A stretch of DNA of 64,000 nucleotides from Hydractinia symbiolongicarpus (lineage: Eukaryota; Cnidaria; Hydrozoa; Anthoathecata; Hydractiniidae), in NCBI RefSeq assembly GCF_029227915.1, contig NC_079879.1, positions 20,538,501 through 20,602,500 of the forward strand. Direction: 5' to 3'. Shown piece after piece: positions 1 through 13,282 of this stretch. A program made the position numbers and the translations under genes. Within the stretch, counting starts at the first letter, position 1. Each line of letters starts with the position of its first letter. The notes under the pieces are model-generated. The model was not told the DNA's origin, did no database searches, and saw nothing but the letters and a program-made list of their open reading frames with translations.

Positions 1-2459
1 CTTTTCTGGACATCAATAATGCACTCAAAGTAAGTTGTCAATCATTATATTATTTCAGACCTTATTTTGCGATGGATAACAACATATATATACCAAGTAA
101 CTCATGGTGAGACATGTTCCATCGAAATCACTATGTGCAACTTAAATTTTTTCATAGATTGGGAAATCAGCTGAATTGCTGACAATCAGAGGTGTTGTAA
201 ACCAGGTTAGCTATTGCACTAAGCTCTACTTTTTGCCTCACATCCAAGCGGACCATTTGTAGCACTCATACGAAAATGTTTAACTACCTACGCACTTATA
301 CATAGAAGTAAAGATTTTTAATATTCCTGTTTACTGTAGTGTCTTGGGGACAACGTAAGTGCAATGTCAGACTATCAAGCCGCCATTAAATTCAATCCTT
401 CATACGGACTTTCGTATTACAACGCAGCTAACCTGTACTTTCTCCACAAGCAATTTGAACAGGTATGTGGATCTTTTGCTAGTCTGTAATTTTAATGTTG
501 TCTCAGTCTTTTTTGTTTTATCTTGCGATTAAGTCAACGCGATTCTCTACACCATCGTCACACTTTGCAACTTGGTCTTTCATGCTGATAATCTATATTA
601 GCACGGGCGGCGCGTAGTGATGTCTTTCTGTCAATCAAAGAATAATAATGGTAGCCATAACTCCTTTGTTAGGGAAGCAGAGGTCAAAATTAGACTATCA
701 AGGGGGCAAATTAATTAATTTGCTTCTAATATGTTTAAAAGACCCTAAATTTAACAAAAAATATGTTTGTCGTCGAAATCTTACTTGTAGGCATTTTTCT
801 AGGGTTATTTGTTATAAATTTTGCCTGTAAATTCAACGAAATGTGCCCCCTTGGTTGTTTAATGTTGACCCCCTGATCCATGACTAATATATAAATGTTT
901 AAAAGTTCAAAATTTTTTAAGATATTTTTTTCTTGTTTTAGGCGATATCATATTATAATCGCACGATAGATTGGGATCCATCAGATGCGCCCGCTTATGT
1001 AAACAGAGGCACAGCTAAGGTAGGTGGTTCATAATGATTTTACTTAATTAACATGTCACCGCCGATAAGCACGTGGCGCTTAATTTAGGGATGGCCATTT
1101 TGTTTGACTCCATAAATACCTACTTCCTGGTTTATGGTCATGGAGCGATTTTGATTTATTTTTTTAAAAAATTTGAAACGTTTAAGAAGTAGCGCGTATC
1201 GATAGATAACCAACATGATTTTTTAATGTTTTGCATTTTTCAATATCTTATGGCTTGAATTTTGACTCCGGCAAACAAAAAGTTTAAAAAAAATAGAAGA
1301 AAAGAAGGAGTTTAAACTTGCAGACTCACATCATAGAAAAAAATAAATGATAAAAATTTAGAAATAGACAAAGTTCGAGGTGTGGGATAATAAATGCCAC
1401 GCTTTAAAAAACAGAAGAGAGAAATGTCTTTGAAAGTGTGAAGCTTTTATTTCGTTAAGAATCAGTATAATAAACTCAGCTTGTTTTTTGATCTGTGCCT
1501 GGGTAAGCATCATACTTTCAAGAATTTCAACAGTGCCTCAGGCGTCCAAGATAGCGTGAGTCTTATCGCAAACGATTCGTTTGTTTGTTTGTTTGTGTTT
1601 GTGCTTAGACTGCCTGCACCGTTATATTCTTCCATGATGTCAATCATACCGTTTTTTTTTAAATAATTATTGATACAACTGTTATGAGAAAGGATGAAGT
1701 GAGATTAAAGATACCAATCTCTTGTCAAATTTTATAGAGTATCGTAAAAGACGAAACTGCATTGCAAGATTTTGAAATCGCAGGTATAAGTTTTATTGTG
1801 TAATTTATTCTGTTAATGCTATTTATGTTTATCTTTCCCTTCACCAAAATTCATCAAGATTGCGGTATTACCTGAGTTAGGCCATTCAACAGTTTTTCGC
1901 GGGTTAGACCACGGTCATGGTTAGTGTGATTACTTTTTGTTGACGATCTTTCATAGCATCATTAGCACCGAATTGGTCGCATATATACTTCAATCGTGGC
2001 AACGTTTACTTCTCGTTGCGAATGCATGAAAACGCTGATGATGATTTCACACAAGGTAGAATGTTTTGTTGATTTTGACATTCTAAGATATTGTTTGTGT
2101 CAATTATTGAATTAATTGAATAAGTAAATTAACTGTTTTCGGAAAAATTAATAAACGCGAAAATAAACCAACTGATTAAAGAAAAAAGTGTCAATGGCCT
2201 TGCGTGAAATTTAGTACAAATAGGGTATGTTATATGTGGTGACTTTGTGTTGTGTTTTGTTTAAAAGTTACCGACTAATGTTACGGTCAAATGATTTGAT
2301 ATGCAGATTGTGAATTTGTAATATAATAATTTAGCTTTATCACTGAAACCAAACGACGCATTGCTCTACAAGCGGCGAGCTGATGTGAGAGGTAAAATGG
2401 GAAGGAAAGAAGCAGCGTTAAAGGACTATCGGCGCGCTATTGACTTGAAGAAGACATGA
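1..2459 (+). CDS. TTC6: TPR-repeat protein, TTC6-like (3' end only)
   Basis: Six exons read in one continuous frame: 1-29, 158-205, 340-462, 942-1019, 1738-1783 and 2335-2459 (stop TGA 2457-2459). All junctions are GT-AG and phase-consistent. The peptide carries helix pairs of tetratricopeptide type, for example YQAAIKFNPSYGLSYYNAAN in exon 3 and ALSLKPNDALLYKRRADVRG in the last exon. The last block is close to the C-terminal repeat of vertebrate TTC6 as I remember it. TPR arrays are protein-binding scaffolds; the role of TTC6 is not well defined, so no function beyond that is claimed. The 5' part lies outside the window. Exon 5 is very short (46 nt) and holds only half a repeat. An AATAAA follows the stop by about 240 bases. 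The TPR call is firm; the TTC6 orthology is inferred. Confidence 0.8.
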
Positions 2460-3974
2460 CGAGTGTGTTGTGCAATCATTGAGAGATTACCGGAAGAACT
2501 AATTGTCATATTGTCAAGGAAATTCACACGCCGTGTTTATTTAATTTATTTATATCCGCTGAATGATATATCGAGGATAATTATATTAGTATTAACATCA
2601 TTTCCTTCTTCCAGGTTAAATTCGTTGACGGCCTTAGAATATGGATTTTTTGGTTTCTTTAGAAATCCAGTGTTAATGTTGAGATTATAAACCTGTTAAT
2701 AAAATATATGTATATACTGTTATTTTTATTACCATTGAAATTTTTATTACTACTGTATCTTTTTAATGAAAAATTTCAAATAAAAGACTGTTAATTTTTA
2801 TGCCGGACTTGATAAGTTAGAAAACAGACTCTGACATTTTCTTTAATTTTTTTCTAAATTTTTCTTGAAATCGGATGGAAATAAGGGTTGCATAAACATG
2901 AAATTCTATATACATCTTGAAGCCCCAAAACATGGATAAAATAGCCTTCGTGACGTTTTTAACCCTTTGTGCAAAGTGTCACATGCTGGTGGGCACTTCT
3001 GGGACAATTTAAGCTTTATTTGCTAAGAATTTGGTATGGGTAAAATTAATTTTTTTATTTAAAGAACCACTTCGTAAATGATTGTTGCATTATTAAGGCT
3101 TAAGCCTCAGTTGGCTAACTTTTCAATTGTTGATCTGGATATTAGGGTCAGCCCTTAACAACTCGGTTGCTTGGTTGGTTAATTTTATAAAAAGAAAATT
3201 GATTTAGAAAGATAAGGATTTTTCTAGCTTCAAATTGTCCTTATTTTGGTTGACCACAAGTCACGCATGCGCATGTTCTGAAATGTTCCATTCTTTCATT
3301 CGAGGTTTGATGATTTGTTCAGTCAATTTCTTTGATTAGAATACTATTGGTATCACATATTTAATTTACAACCTTGGATAATATTGCCACTGCATGTAAC
3401 TATGGAATGTTCCGTAAAAAGCATGTAAAAAAGAGCCAAGGAATGTCATTTTGCAAACACCATTGTCATTGTCTAACCTGTTAGCAAAAAAAAAAAACAC
3501 ATTTCAACCTGCATAAAATCAATTACACAATTATTTATGCTATTGTTTTTTGCTGTTTCAGTTCTTAGATATGTACAAGATACTCTATACACGATGAATT
3601 TACATCTTTCTGCATTTACAAATTCTGACGATATATGTCGTAAATAATTTACTGTATATATATATAGAAAATAAACATTTTTTTCGTAAGTCCGGTTTGA
3701 ATATGCTAATAATAGGGGGAATTTGTCTTGATAATTACAGGACACACGAAAGTACAATCCACACTAGGAAGAGTCAACGAAACACCACGATAGACAATGA
3801 AAAAAGAAGTTTCGTAAAAAAAGTTTTTTTGCTGTGTAAAAGGGGCTTAAAGCATTGAGAAAATTGGAAAGCAATCAATGTAAACAGAACAAGGGATAAC
3901 ATAATATGAACAAACAAGTAAAAAAGTTAAAGAAAGAAAACTGCTTTATAAAAGCAACCTTTTGTAAAGGCGTT
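2460..3974. other. Convergent intergenic region
   Basis: This holds the 3' UTR of the TPR gene (to about 2.8 kb) and the presumed 3' UTR of the FGFRL-like gene on the other strand (from 3974 downward). It is AT-rich. Short open frames here have no recognisable domains. No other gene is seen. Confidence 0.6.
2698..2703 (+). promoter_or_regulatory. Candidate polyadenylation signal of the TPR gene
   Basis: AATAAA about 240 bases after the TTC6-like stop codon. A second AATAAA lies near 2779. Either could serve. Confidence 0.4.
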
Positions 3975-6703
3975 TCAAAGAACTAAATGATTCGTATGTT
4001 TTGAGTTACTAGGCGCCAATTCATGACAACGAGGCGATAATATCTTGCTACTTGTTCTAACATCGTTCATGTCATTGTTTATAGATGAATTATTACTAGT
4101 TTTAATGAGAGGTTCCCACATTTTCATTTCTCGTTGTAATAACTTGTCCTCCTCCTCAGGTGGGGAATGCGAGATTATTAGCGGCGGTATATCATCGTCT
4201 AAAACACCACAGTGGGAGTGATGTATGGGGTTTTTAGTCCGCTCATTTGTGTCATCTTTTCTTTTTGTATATATATCACTATTTTCACACGGTCTCTTTT
4301 TCCGAGGAATTAAACGATCTTCTTCGCCTAATCCTTCGTACTCCGGATCTCCCGGTAAAAGTCTTTGACCAGGCCACGTATTCTTCGCACAGCCCTTTAA
4401 ATTGTCGTTACAAAATACACCGTCTATACAATTTTCGGCTGCCGTAGTTTCAATGCTACTATTATTTCTACTTAAATTATTTGGATCGAAATTTGAATCG
4501 CTTTGATTAACTTGTGGTGATTGAACAATTTTAGTTTCAAGGGTTCCCAATTCGGTAAATTCTATCGTATTTTTTATCGTTGTATAAATATTGTCATTTG
4601 AATCCTCCGTCGATTTCCGATGAATGGTCAAGGAGCCTGTCGGATACTCGGGTAAAATTTTCAACGACATAGTCTCTTCTTCGTCATCGGCACGGCGATC
4701 GTATTTCGAATGTTCTGCTCTGCTTAGAAGCTTGGTTTGCTGTAAACAAAAAAATAATGCTATCAATACATCTCGCACTCATTCAAAGCCTGTAATTACA
4801 TTCTATGTTTACGAGCTTGTATGAACATCTCTTAATCCAATAAACAAGCCAACATCTGATAAAAAGAGATAAGGCATGGTGTTGCCACTTATGGTAAGAA
4901 CACAGCAAGAAAGATGTAAGAGATAAGTCTTCAAATAGTGGCATACTTCTTGCATACGTTACAATGAAATTAAAAAAACTTACCTTTCGTCGGCACCTGA
5001 CACAAAATAAAATGATGATGATGGAAAGTGCTCCACCAGAAACAGAAATTGCAACCGTTAACAAACTCGCTGGTTTTTTTTCTATTTCAACTGGAGTTAT
5101 TTCATCTATGAGAAATAAAACATCAGCGATAAAAATAGATAAAAGTCTACTGCAAACTAACGTAAAAGAAGAAAGTAGTAAATTCACATAAGAAAAATAG
5201 AAAATAGCTAGCAAGAAACGAAACAAAATCTGGGTTAAATATGACTGAGGATGTTTTACCTCTGCTAAAAGAAAGATGATACACTTTCACGTCTGTTAAC
5301 ACTTTATCACCGTAAAAACCAGCCTGGCATGTATACGTCCCTGCATGCATTCTCTCGCTGACATTAAGCAGAATATAATCATTAACGATGGTACCGTTAA
5401 CAATGTGCTGCTGTTGAGAGAGTTGAAAGCTCCGTGAAGAACGGTTCACGTCTTTCTGGAGATCGTGTCGGTTGTTTATTTGCCGACTCCAGTGAATATA
5501 TTCCACTTTATCGGCGGCTAAAGCACACGGCAAGGTGACGTTATCTCCAGGCTTCAGCACCCAGCTAAAATTTTCTTTTTGAAACACCAACGGTTCATAC
5601 ACATCGACAAGGAAGGACATGTTCACCGTCTTCTTTCCATTCGTAGCGACGCAAGTGTATTTCCCGACGTCATCTTTTGCAAACCTCGATATAATTAACA
5701 AATTTTTCTTCTTCCTTGCTCTGATGATCACACCGTCAGAGGGTTGGATCAAGTTCCCATTGTAGTACCATTTCACTAAGGGCGGGGGAGTCGCCACAAT
5801 AGCACATTTAAATTTTGCTTTATTGCCAACACGGATTCTTTTTTTCACGTTCTTTTCAAGCACTTTTAGTTCATCTAAAAAATTAAGGAATAACTGATAT
5901 TAATACCCGCTCTTACTAGCCATTATCGCTTGAAAATTGATTATACGTTAAGAAGATGTTAAAAAGCGTTGAAAAAGCACTCTTAAAATCTGCAAAAGCA
6001 TGCGAAAATAGAACATGGACAGAATTAATATTATGGTTCCAAATTTCCAAAACATGAAACATTTTTTACTACCAAGCTGCAAATATAACTTCGCAAATTT
6101 GTAATAAAATATTTTTAAAAACATACCGTCAAACATCGGATGCCATTTGCCAGCGTTAGTCCCATTTTTATTGGTTGCTAAAAACAATTTTTTTTATTTT
6201 CATACGCATGTTTTATAACAGCAGATAACAAGCATATGTTACTGCTTGGTGTTACAGAATGCCAAGCATAATTAATACCAGTTTACCCGCACAGGCGTGC
6301 TCCAGGTTTCACACTTAAAGAATGTTTCGCAAAATACATGCTTTTTAAATACAATGAACATTTTAGAACTTACTCGTCGTTCCACCATTCCTCTTTCGGT
6401 TAGACACAACAAGAACGCGTAAAGCGTGCGCTGTACCGTAACTGTTTACGGCATGACACGAGTAGTTTCCGTGATCGGACGACTGCAAGTTCTTGATCTG
6501 TAAACAAACATTCGCAAGGACGTGAAAACGGCTGTCTCTTGCCTTACGAAGAACAATTCCGTCCTTTGTCCAATATACTAATATTTTTTGGCTGTTATTC
6601 ACATATTGTGTTTTGAGCTGGCATTTCAAGCACACCGTACCATTTAGTTGCGCTGTGTATGTTTTCCTGGGTTCCAGGATCACCGGCTCATAGTTTGCAC
6701 AAA
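3975..6703 (-). CDS. FGFRL1: FGFRL1-like receptor: three Ig domains, TM, no kinase
   Basis: Five exons on the minus strand: 6703-6374 (Ig1), 6177-6127 (linker), 5874-5260 (Ig2 plus Ig3), 5105-4984 (membrane span) and 4739-3975 (cytoplasmic tail, stop TAA). Phases are 1,1,1,0 and all agree. Ig1 has a CLKC/YWTKDG/GNYSC core like FGFRL1 D1. Ig2 has KFKC, WYYNG, KKKNLL and DVGKYTC, close to FGFRL1/FGFR D2. Ig3 has LPCALAADKVEYIHW and HAGTYTC. The TM segment is SLLTVAISVSGGALSIIIIL, followed by basic CRRK. The tail is about 255 residues, acidic and Ser/Asn-rich, with no kinase motifs. FGFRL1 binds FGF at the cell surface and lacks a tyrosine kinase. The first visible exon starts after a good pyrimidine tract and needs one base from an upstream exon (phase 1, usual after a signal-peptide exon). 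That exon was not found. An apparent start just upstream is TTG, so it is not accepted. 627 residues are visible. Confidence 0.75.
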
Positions 6704-8422
6704 CTAAAAATAAAAGACAAAACAATACTATTAACGTTTTACCGCGAAATTTAAAAAACTACTTAGGTAGAAGTTTTACTCCACGTTATATACAGGAGCT
6801 TACAGGTTCCTAATTCGAACATTCGATTATTTAAAAAAAATCAGTTAAGTCATCGTCTTTGTTTATATCCTTTATCATATTTAGAACAAAAAGTATATGC
6901 AAATGTCTTGTAATAAACATTCTGTTTCTTGTTCCATCGAGCCGCTTATTTGGACAATATGCATTTTTTCGAAATTGTTATTCCAAGGAATGGAACTTAA
7001 TCAGATGGGGTATTTATTCGAGAACTGCGCACTGAATCAAACAATTTAGCCATGTCGAAATATTAATTAAAAACCTTAAAAAATTTTTTCTCGAGACATG
7101 CTGCACAAATACGATGTGGGATCTGTACCTTAATATGTATAATTATCATTTATTATTTCACAGCAATAAAAAAGATGTTATATTATCCCAATAACGTATG
7201 GGAATAGAGCTTATTAGGTGAACAAACAAAAAGGAAGTGTGATAAAGGGTAGCGAGGAAATAGTTAAGGTCGAAAAAATTGTTAATGAGTGATTTTGGTC
7301 AAGATGATGACCTCATCAACTTGTAATTAACGAGCAATTTGTCAAAACAAAACTCGTAAGAACGTCATGGCTTTTGCTTATTAAACTTACAAACCATAGA
7401 AACAAACTCAATGATCACCTGCTGGTGTTTTGTATCACTTACATTAGATCTTTTAAACCTCATAAAAAACGACACATGAAGCTTTTAATCGTCAATAGTT
7501 TTAAATACAACTTTATTGTAAAATGCATGCAAAAAGACTCATCAACAAAAATTTAAAGCAGCTTAAGAGATCTGAAAGCCTTCAAAAAAAAAGTCGATTA
7601 GATTTTTTTTAATCTTTTTTTTATAAATTTCACAAAATGGCATGAATAGTTCATAGTATGAAATATTGAAAATAGCTATGTACTTTTTTTTAAAAAAAAA
7701 ACTGCAACACCCTGATTTTAAGATTCACACTGTTGTGTCTTTGGGTTGATAAAATGTAAAACTATTAGAAAAAAATTCTTAGACCATTAAAGTAACACAA
7801 GGAAAAAACAAAAAAATAGCTAGAAAAAAGATGAAAAGTTACACACCAACCAAAATATTTTTTACAGAGGAATATAAAGACATTAATTGCAAAATTATAG
7901 ACTAATTAGAGTCATTAAGTATAATTATGTTCTTCATTTTCCTCTCTATGGTTTATTTTTAATCAATACTTTTTAAATTAAATTTTACTTAGAAATTACT
8001 TTTTTTCTTGCAATTATATTAAAAGCAAAAACACTGATTAAGAAAAAAACAAAACCTATATAGTTGTAACTTAAAAAAATCAAAAACAGATATAACATAT
8101 CGATCTCAAAAAAATGAGAATTTAAAAATCTTAAAAAAATATAAATTAATGCTGTTGTGATTAACATGTGTGTTTGACTGTCCTGAGGAAATATTTATTC
8201 TCTATTTATATAAAATCAATTCGTATACCACATTTTAGCATTCACAGTATCGAATGATTGATTGAAGGGTGCCTTTCTCATGCCTATCCACTGGTTATAT
8301 AAACTCAAGTCACATAAATTTAATCCCTAACAGGAAAAGGCAGAACTATTCTTGTCAATCGTATTGTACTTCTGAAGTGTGCATGACAAGAGCTGTCATT
8401 ATTTTAATCGAAAAGTAAACAA
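6704..8422. other. Upstream intron or intergenic DNA of the FGFRL-like gene
   Basis: Very AT-rich sequence with A and T homopolymers and no recognisable coding exon. The missing signal-peptide exon of the FGFRL-like gene should lie in or beyond this stretch. Confidence 0.5.
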
Positions 8423-10595
8423 TTATGAGAAAGGTATCAAGTTCGCATATTTTTTAACAAGAGGAATTTCTAAAAACAAATAAAACAAATTACTTAATGC
8501 CATAAGAACAATAAAAAAATTGAAGGAAACAAAACACAAGAAAGTAAGAGAGTATATCACCACAGTAAATAAATATATGTCCAATATCATTATGTGTTGT
8601 CTGGTGATGGGAGAAGGATCTCCAAAAATGTTGCTTATTAAATTACTATGTCCAAGAAGTGATAAACCTTCACTATAATAATTAATAAGTTTATTGATAT
8701 TGAACAAAATATCATTTGTTAAGAATCCAAGAAAGTTGCTTGGGTGTTTACATAATCGGTTCACCCACATTATGATTCCACTGATCTAATTATCATAGGC
8801 TGCCACAGAAACATGAAAATACATAAAAATTCTCTGTGTTTCCTAATAAAATTTGCTGATGAACAGTATACAAATGCCTTAAAATTAAGTTATGCTGGGA
8901 CGGGTGGTAACTTTCATTAAAAGTCAAGTACTGTTATATACAATATAAAACATATCATAATAATTATATATGAGGTACAATAATTTAAAAAATATTTATA
9001 TACTCTCAATTTTATAGACATTGATTATTTTTCCAAGTCTTTGTTACACTTATCTTTAAGGTATATATTAAATAAATTCCATAGGCTTTTGATGAGATTA
9101 GCAATTTAGGATCGCTGGCATGATCAAAGTTTAAGGGATTATTAGATGCAAAAAAATAAAATATCCTCAACTTTTTCAAAACAACATATATACTTGTTAA
9201 ATTATAACTCGCTATACAAACTTTTCATTTCCAAAACTTGTCCATATTTAAAAATACAAAACTTTCATATGAAGTGTCCAATTCAAAAAGTACTAATCAA
9301 CAATTTCATAGGGTATGGGAAGTTGTGCATATTTTCCCCACCGCTATTCTGTGGATTCTTGCCTGCCTGTCGGCATAAAGTAATTCTTTTGGTCAAAATA
9401 TCACGTTGTACCACTTTCAGTCAAGAGGAAATATGGACATTTCATAGTAAAACTCTCACAGAAAAAGTTTTGATTACATTAAAGCTAAATTAGCAAAAAT
9501 TATGTAATGTTAGGCTTTGCATTAGAAAACGACAATTTCATGAAAATTCATTCTTATTTATAAAACCGTGTGGTCTCGCTCAAATCATAACGGCTACACT
9601 GAAAATACAGACCTGTAGTTAGAGAATGATATTTACTTGGACAGGGGTTATTAATATAACTATAGGTGCAATTATAATAGCGCTTTTGATCACACAACCA
9701 ATGGTTAAATTAACTCTCAGACTAACAGCGAAATATTATAATATAAATATAATTAACATACCTAAACCATGTGATTCAACAAGCACGTATATCACAATAA
9801 ATATCTTCCACATTTTTTCTTTTCTTTTTGTCAATCATTTGTTTATAAATATCTAAAGAAATTTTATGTTCCATAAAACAATCTACATAATTGCAAGGAG
9901 ACAAATCCTACAACATGGTAAAGATTTTAAGGCTTAGCATACAACCAAGGCTGGATATATTCATAATGTTACTATACATAAGCCTAAGGGTGATGCATGA
10001 ATAGCTGTCATAAAAGATGTCATTTAACTGCAGCTATAGCCAGCATATTTGATTAGCTATTTTAAAGTTGTGTATAATATATAGAGTCAGTAGCCAAATA
10101 CTTTCATTAAACCACCTGCAAAGTAACCATAAGTATAAATTCTATAAACACTCCATGGTCACTACAGAAAAGCTAGCTAGCTAGCAAGTAGAACATGAAG
10201 TTCATATTATTATTTGGTTTGCTTTTTTAGTTAGAGATCAAAAGCTTAACAAGCTTATATGGTTAGGTTACTGTATGCTTCTATAAAAAACACTTATTTT
10301 GAAGATATTTTATAAACAATAAAAAAACACACACATAGTAAGTAAAAACAAACATACAAGAAATAATTATATATAAAGAAACTGTAACATATAGATAGCT
10401 AGCTAACATGTGTTCACGTAGATATGTGTATAACAAAAATTTAGTTGTAAAGATTTTCGGATGTATACAACCTCGAGATAAATACATAATTTTACAACTT
10501 GTATCCTTAAAATAACTACCATACGTTCAAACAACATGGCGGATAAAAAGTCGGCTTTACTTAGGTTATATGTTGGTAATTTACCGTAGCGCCAT
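8423..10595 (-). CDS. Tentative small multi-pass membrane protein (incomplete model)
   Basis: Three minus-strand pieces look like exons of one gene. Exon 1 (10595-10585) has ATGGCG in a good start context followed by a GTAAAT donor. Exon 2 (9721-9637) follows a TAG acceptor; with the two carried bases the N-terminus reads MALRLRVNLTIGCVIKSA, then a hydrophobic helix ending TPVQ at a GTAAAT donor. The terminal exon (8672-8423, stop TAA) follows a TTATTATAG acceptor and contains GHSNLISNIFGDPSPITRQH, then two adjacent hydrophobic helices and a basic end (KKYAN). Exons 1 and 2 match in phase. Exon 2 ends in phase 0 while the terminal exon needs two carried bases, so at least one exon of length 3n+2 is missing; I could not find it. 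The family is not recognised. It may be a roughly 150-residue protein with three or four membrane spans. Confidence 0.35.
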
Positions 10596-13206
10596 CTTTG
10601 TGGTTATTATTGACGGTAATGTAACGACCACACAATAAATATACAAGCGGTCGTTGTTTCTTACGAAAGTAAAATTACTGTGGACAACCATGGGCATAAG
10701 AAAGAAAAAGACTTATTACTATGCGACAAAGGAGAAGTGACATTTAGAAAAGGAAAGAGGGCCTGGGTTGACAACAGTTTGCATATTAAAAAATACTTAT
10801 ATTATAAAATCCAAAGTACGATAAAGAAAAAAAATATATACTTGTTCACTGCTAAAATAAATTATATATTATATAAAAAGATTACTCCTGTTGGCGATAA
10901 AAGGAAGTTTGGGAGACGTTAATTTATTTGTTTCACATCGTTCTAATATCTATATCGAATAGATAAAATGTTGAGTTTATGTGAAATGAAAGATATAAAA
11001 AAGAAAAAAAATAACATAGTAACTATAAGAAGAAATGTCTCATCTTTTTTTCAAAAAGGCCAGACTGAAAATTTTATAGAATACTGCCTAAAGACTGATC
11101 CTTGTTCTCTTTTTTTAAAAAAGAAAGAAACCAAGCCATAAATTTCCCGAGCTGTATTCCAAACCAACTAAACAACTTAATTATAAATAGAATGATCGCA
11201 AAATATTTGTTATAAAAAATCGTTTCAGTGATCAACATCTGTTTTAAAATTCAAACCATATTTTTCTTCTAAACTTTCATGATATGATAAAAAGGTGTTT
11301 TAATATTATAGAATAGAAAAGGTTTTTGTCAATAGCCCCCTGGTGTGATCTACGTCAACAGAATAAATTATTTATGATGGATTCCCAGGGTTATCGCACC
11401 TGTCTCCCTGTAAAATGTTTGTGTAGCCCGACTGTGATCTTAACAACAATCAGATTGTGGATGTTGATGAAAATGAAAACAGATATCTTTCTTCCTATTC
11501 TTTGTTTCGTTGATTTACTTAAGATAAAAAGATCTTAAAAAAAAATTAGCAACTTTCAGTGTGTTTTTAATGTGAAAATATTTCATATTAAAGTTTGAAA
11601 AAAAAAATTTTCTCTTTCTTTATCACCAACAGTATTTCTGACGATCTTTGAGAAGTTAGGATTTCGCAATGTCAAACACGTTGAAATGCAGTTAAAACCT
11701 CGTGAAAATAATAAAAGTTTAATCAAAAAGTTGAATTTTCTTATGGAACAATAGTAACGAACAAAATATTGCGTTGCATTCTCTAAAATCTTTTTTTCAA
11801 CTAATTCAAAGTTCTGGTTTTCAAAGACTCGCATTTTGACATGATTTATCTAATAATCAAACATTCGTAGCAATCCCAAAGTTTCAAAATATTTTGAGCA
11901 CAGTACATATCACAGTACATACCAGGGCACCTTGACCCAAGAGCCGCTATCAAATTAATTGAAAAGGTAAAATATTTCCACTTTTTGAACTCTTTCCCAA
12001 CACCTTTTCACATCCTTAAATATCAATTGAGAAACATCAATTTTAAGAGGTCTGGAAATGAAGTTTATAAAGTATTTGCTAATGAAGGAAATGTAACAAG
12101 TTAAAAATTGGTCTCGGTTAGTACTGGCGCTTTCGTTGGCGAAGAAAATATACTTTTTACTTGCCACATAGGTTAGTCATCGTAAGGATAAAATAACATC
12201 TCAATAGATTCAACATACATTTGACGTACGACACAAACACGTACGAACTAACAAACGTGTAGCTATTCTAAATCATACAGCAGGGGATCGGAAGAATGTT
12301 TGTTATGATTGACACATAAGAAAGAGCTATGAATAAAGAGATTAAAGTTATATTTATTAACATCATGCGTTTCCAAAAGTAGTGTTTAGGAAATGTTCCA
12401 ATAGCGCTTGCGCATGATTCTCTTGTTTTGCTCAAAATACTAAAAAAAATGTACTCAAAATAATATGAGAAATAAACACATTAGCCCAAAATCGTCTTCT
12501 CGAAAATTCTCTTGAATATTTTACCACCGAAAGAAAACATTTAATTAGGTAAATAATAATTTCTTCCTTCTTCTTTCTAAATTCTTTTTCTTCTTGTTTC
12601 ATGAAAACAACTCGAATGTTTAAATAATATAAAAGTAAATATTAAGATTAGACACAAAAGATTAATTTCAAAACAAATATCAAATAAGTGTAAAAAAGAA
12701 AAGAAAATACTCTGTCGTTCTTCATGATGGTTCTTCACTCTGCACTACCATTGGTTTTTCACGCTGCACTGCCATTGGCTCTTCACGTTGCCATGGTTAC
12801 AAAAAATTACTGTTGCTCCAGAATCAAAAGAGACATTTGAAATCCAGTCGACGAAGAAATTAATATGTCTCTTAGGTTTTTTTAAAAAAACTGCGAAATA
12901 TAATCAACTTTTAAATTCGGACTAATGTATATTGTTTGAAATAACAAAACACTTTGATTAAATAATATTGCCTTCAAAAAGTGTTTTTAAAGAAGCAAGT
13001 TATCTGTGATAGTCACAATAAAATTTCAAAATCTTTTTACACCGCTTTCCTTTCGACACTGTTTTCATTAAAAAAAAATTTCTAACCCAGATGCTTTTCA
13101 TAAAGACAGAGCAAAACATTACTACAGCTGGGAATTACCAAACAACCGCTTTTCGTATTTATGAAAATGAATATGGGCTGCATACAGAACCAGTTGAGCT
13201 TCGAAA

Positions 13207-13226
13207 TTATTTATTTACTTATTCTT

Positions 13227-13257
<31 letters not shown>

Positions 13258-13282
13258 TTATTATTATTTATTTATTATTATT
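13207..13282. repeat. (TTTA)n / (TTA)n microsatellite
   Basis: A run of ATTT units grading into ATT units, in intergenic DNA. Confidence 0.9.

Noticed and set aside
2463-2690. 75-codon open frame after the TPR gene stop
   Set aside because: It lies in the 3' UTR just before AATAAA and has no domain or splice support.
6704-6725. Apparent start with a short signal peptide (MFCLLFLVC...) for the FGFRL-like gene
   Set aside because: The first codon is TTG, not ATG, and the same bases form a good pyrimidine tract and AG acceptor. A phase-1 splice at 6703 fits better.
9300-9425. Possible middle exon of the tentative membrane gene (KRITLCRQAGKNPQNSGG)
   Set aside because: The phase from its best acceptor does not fit both neighbours and no good donor follows.
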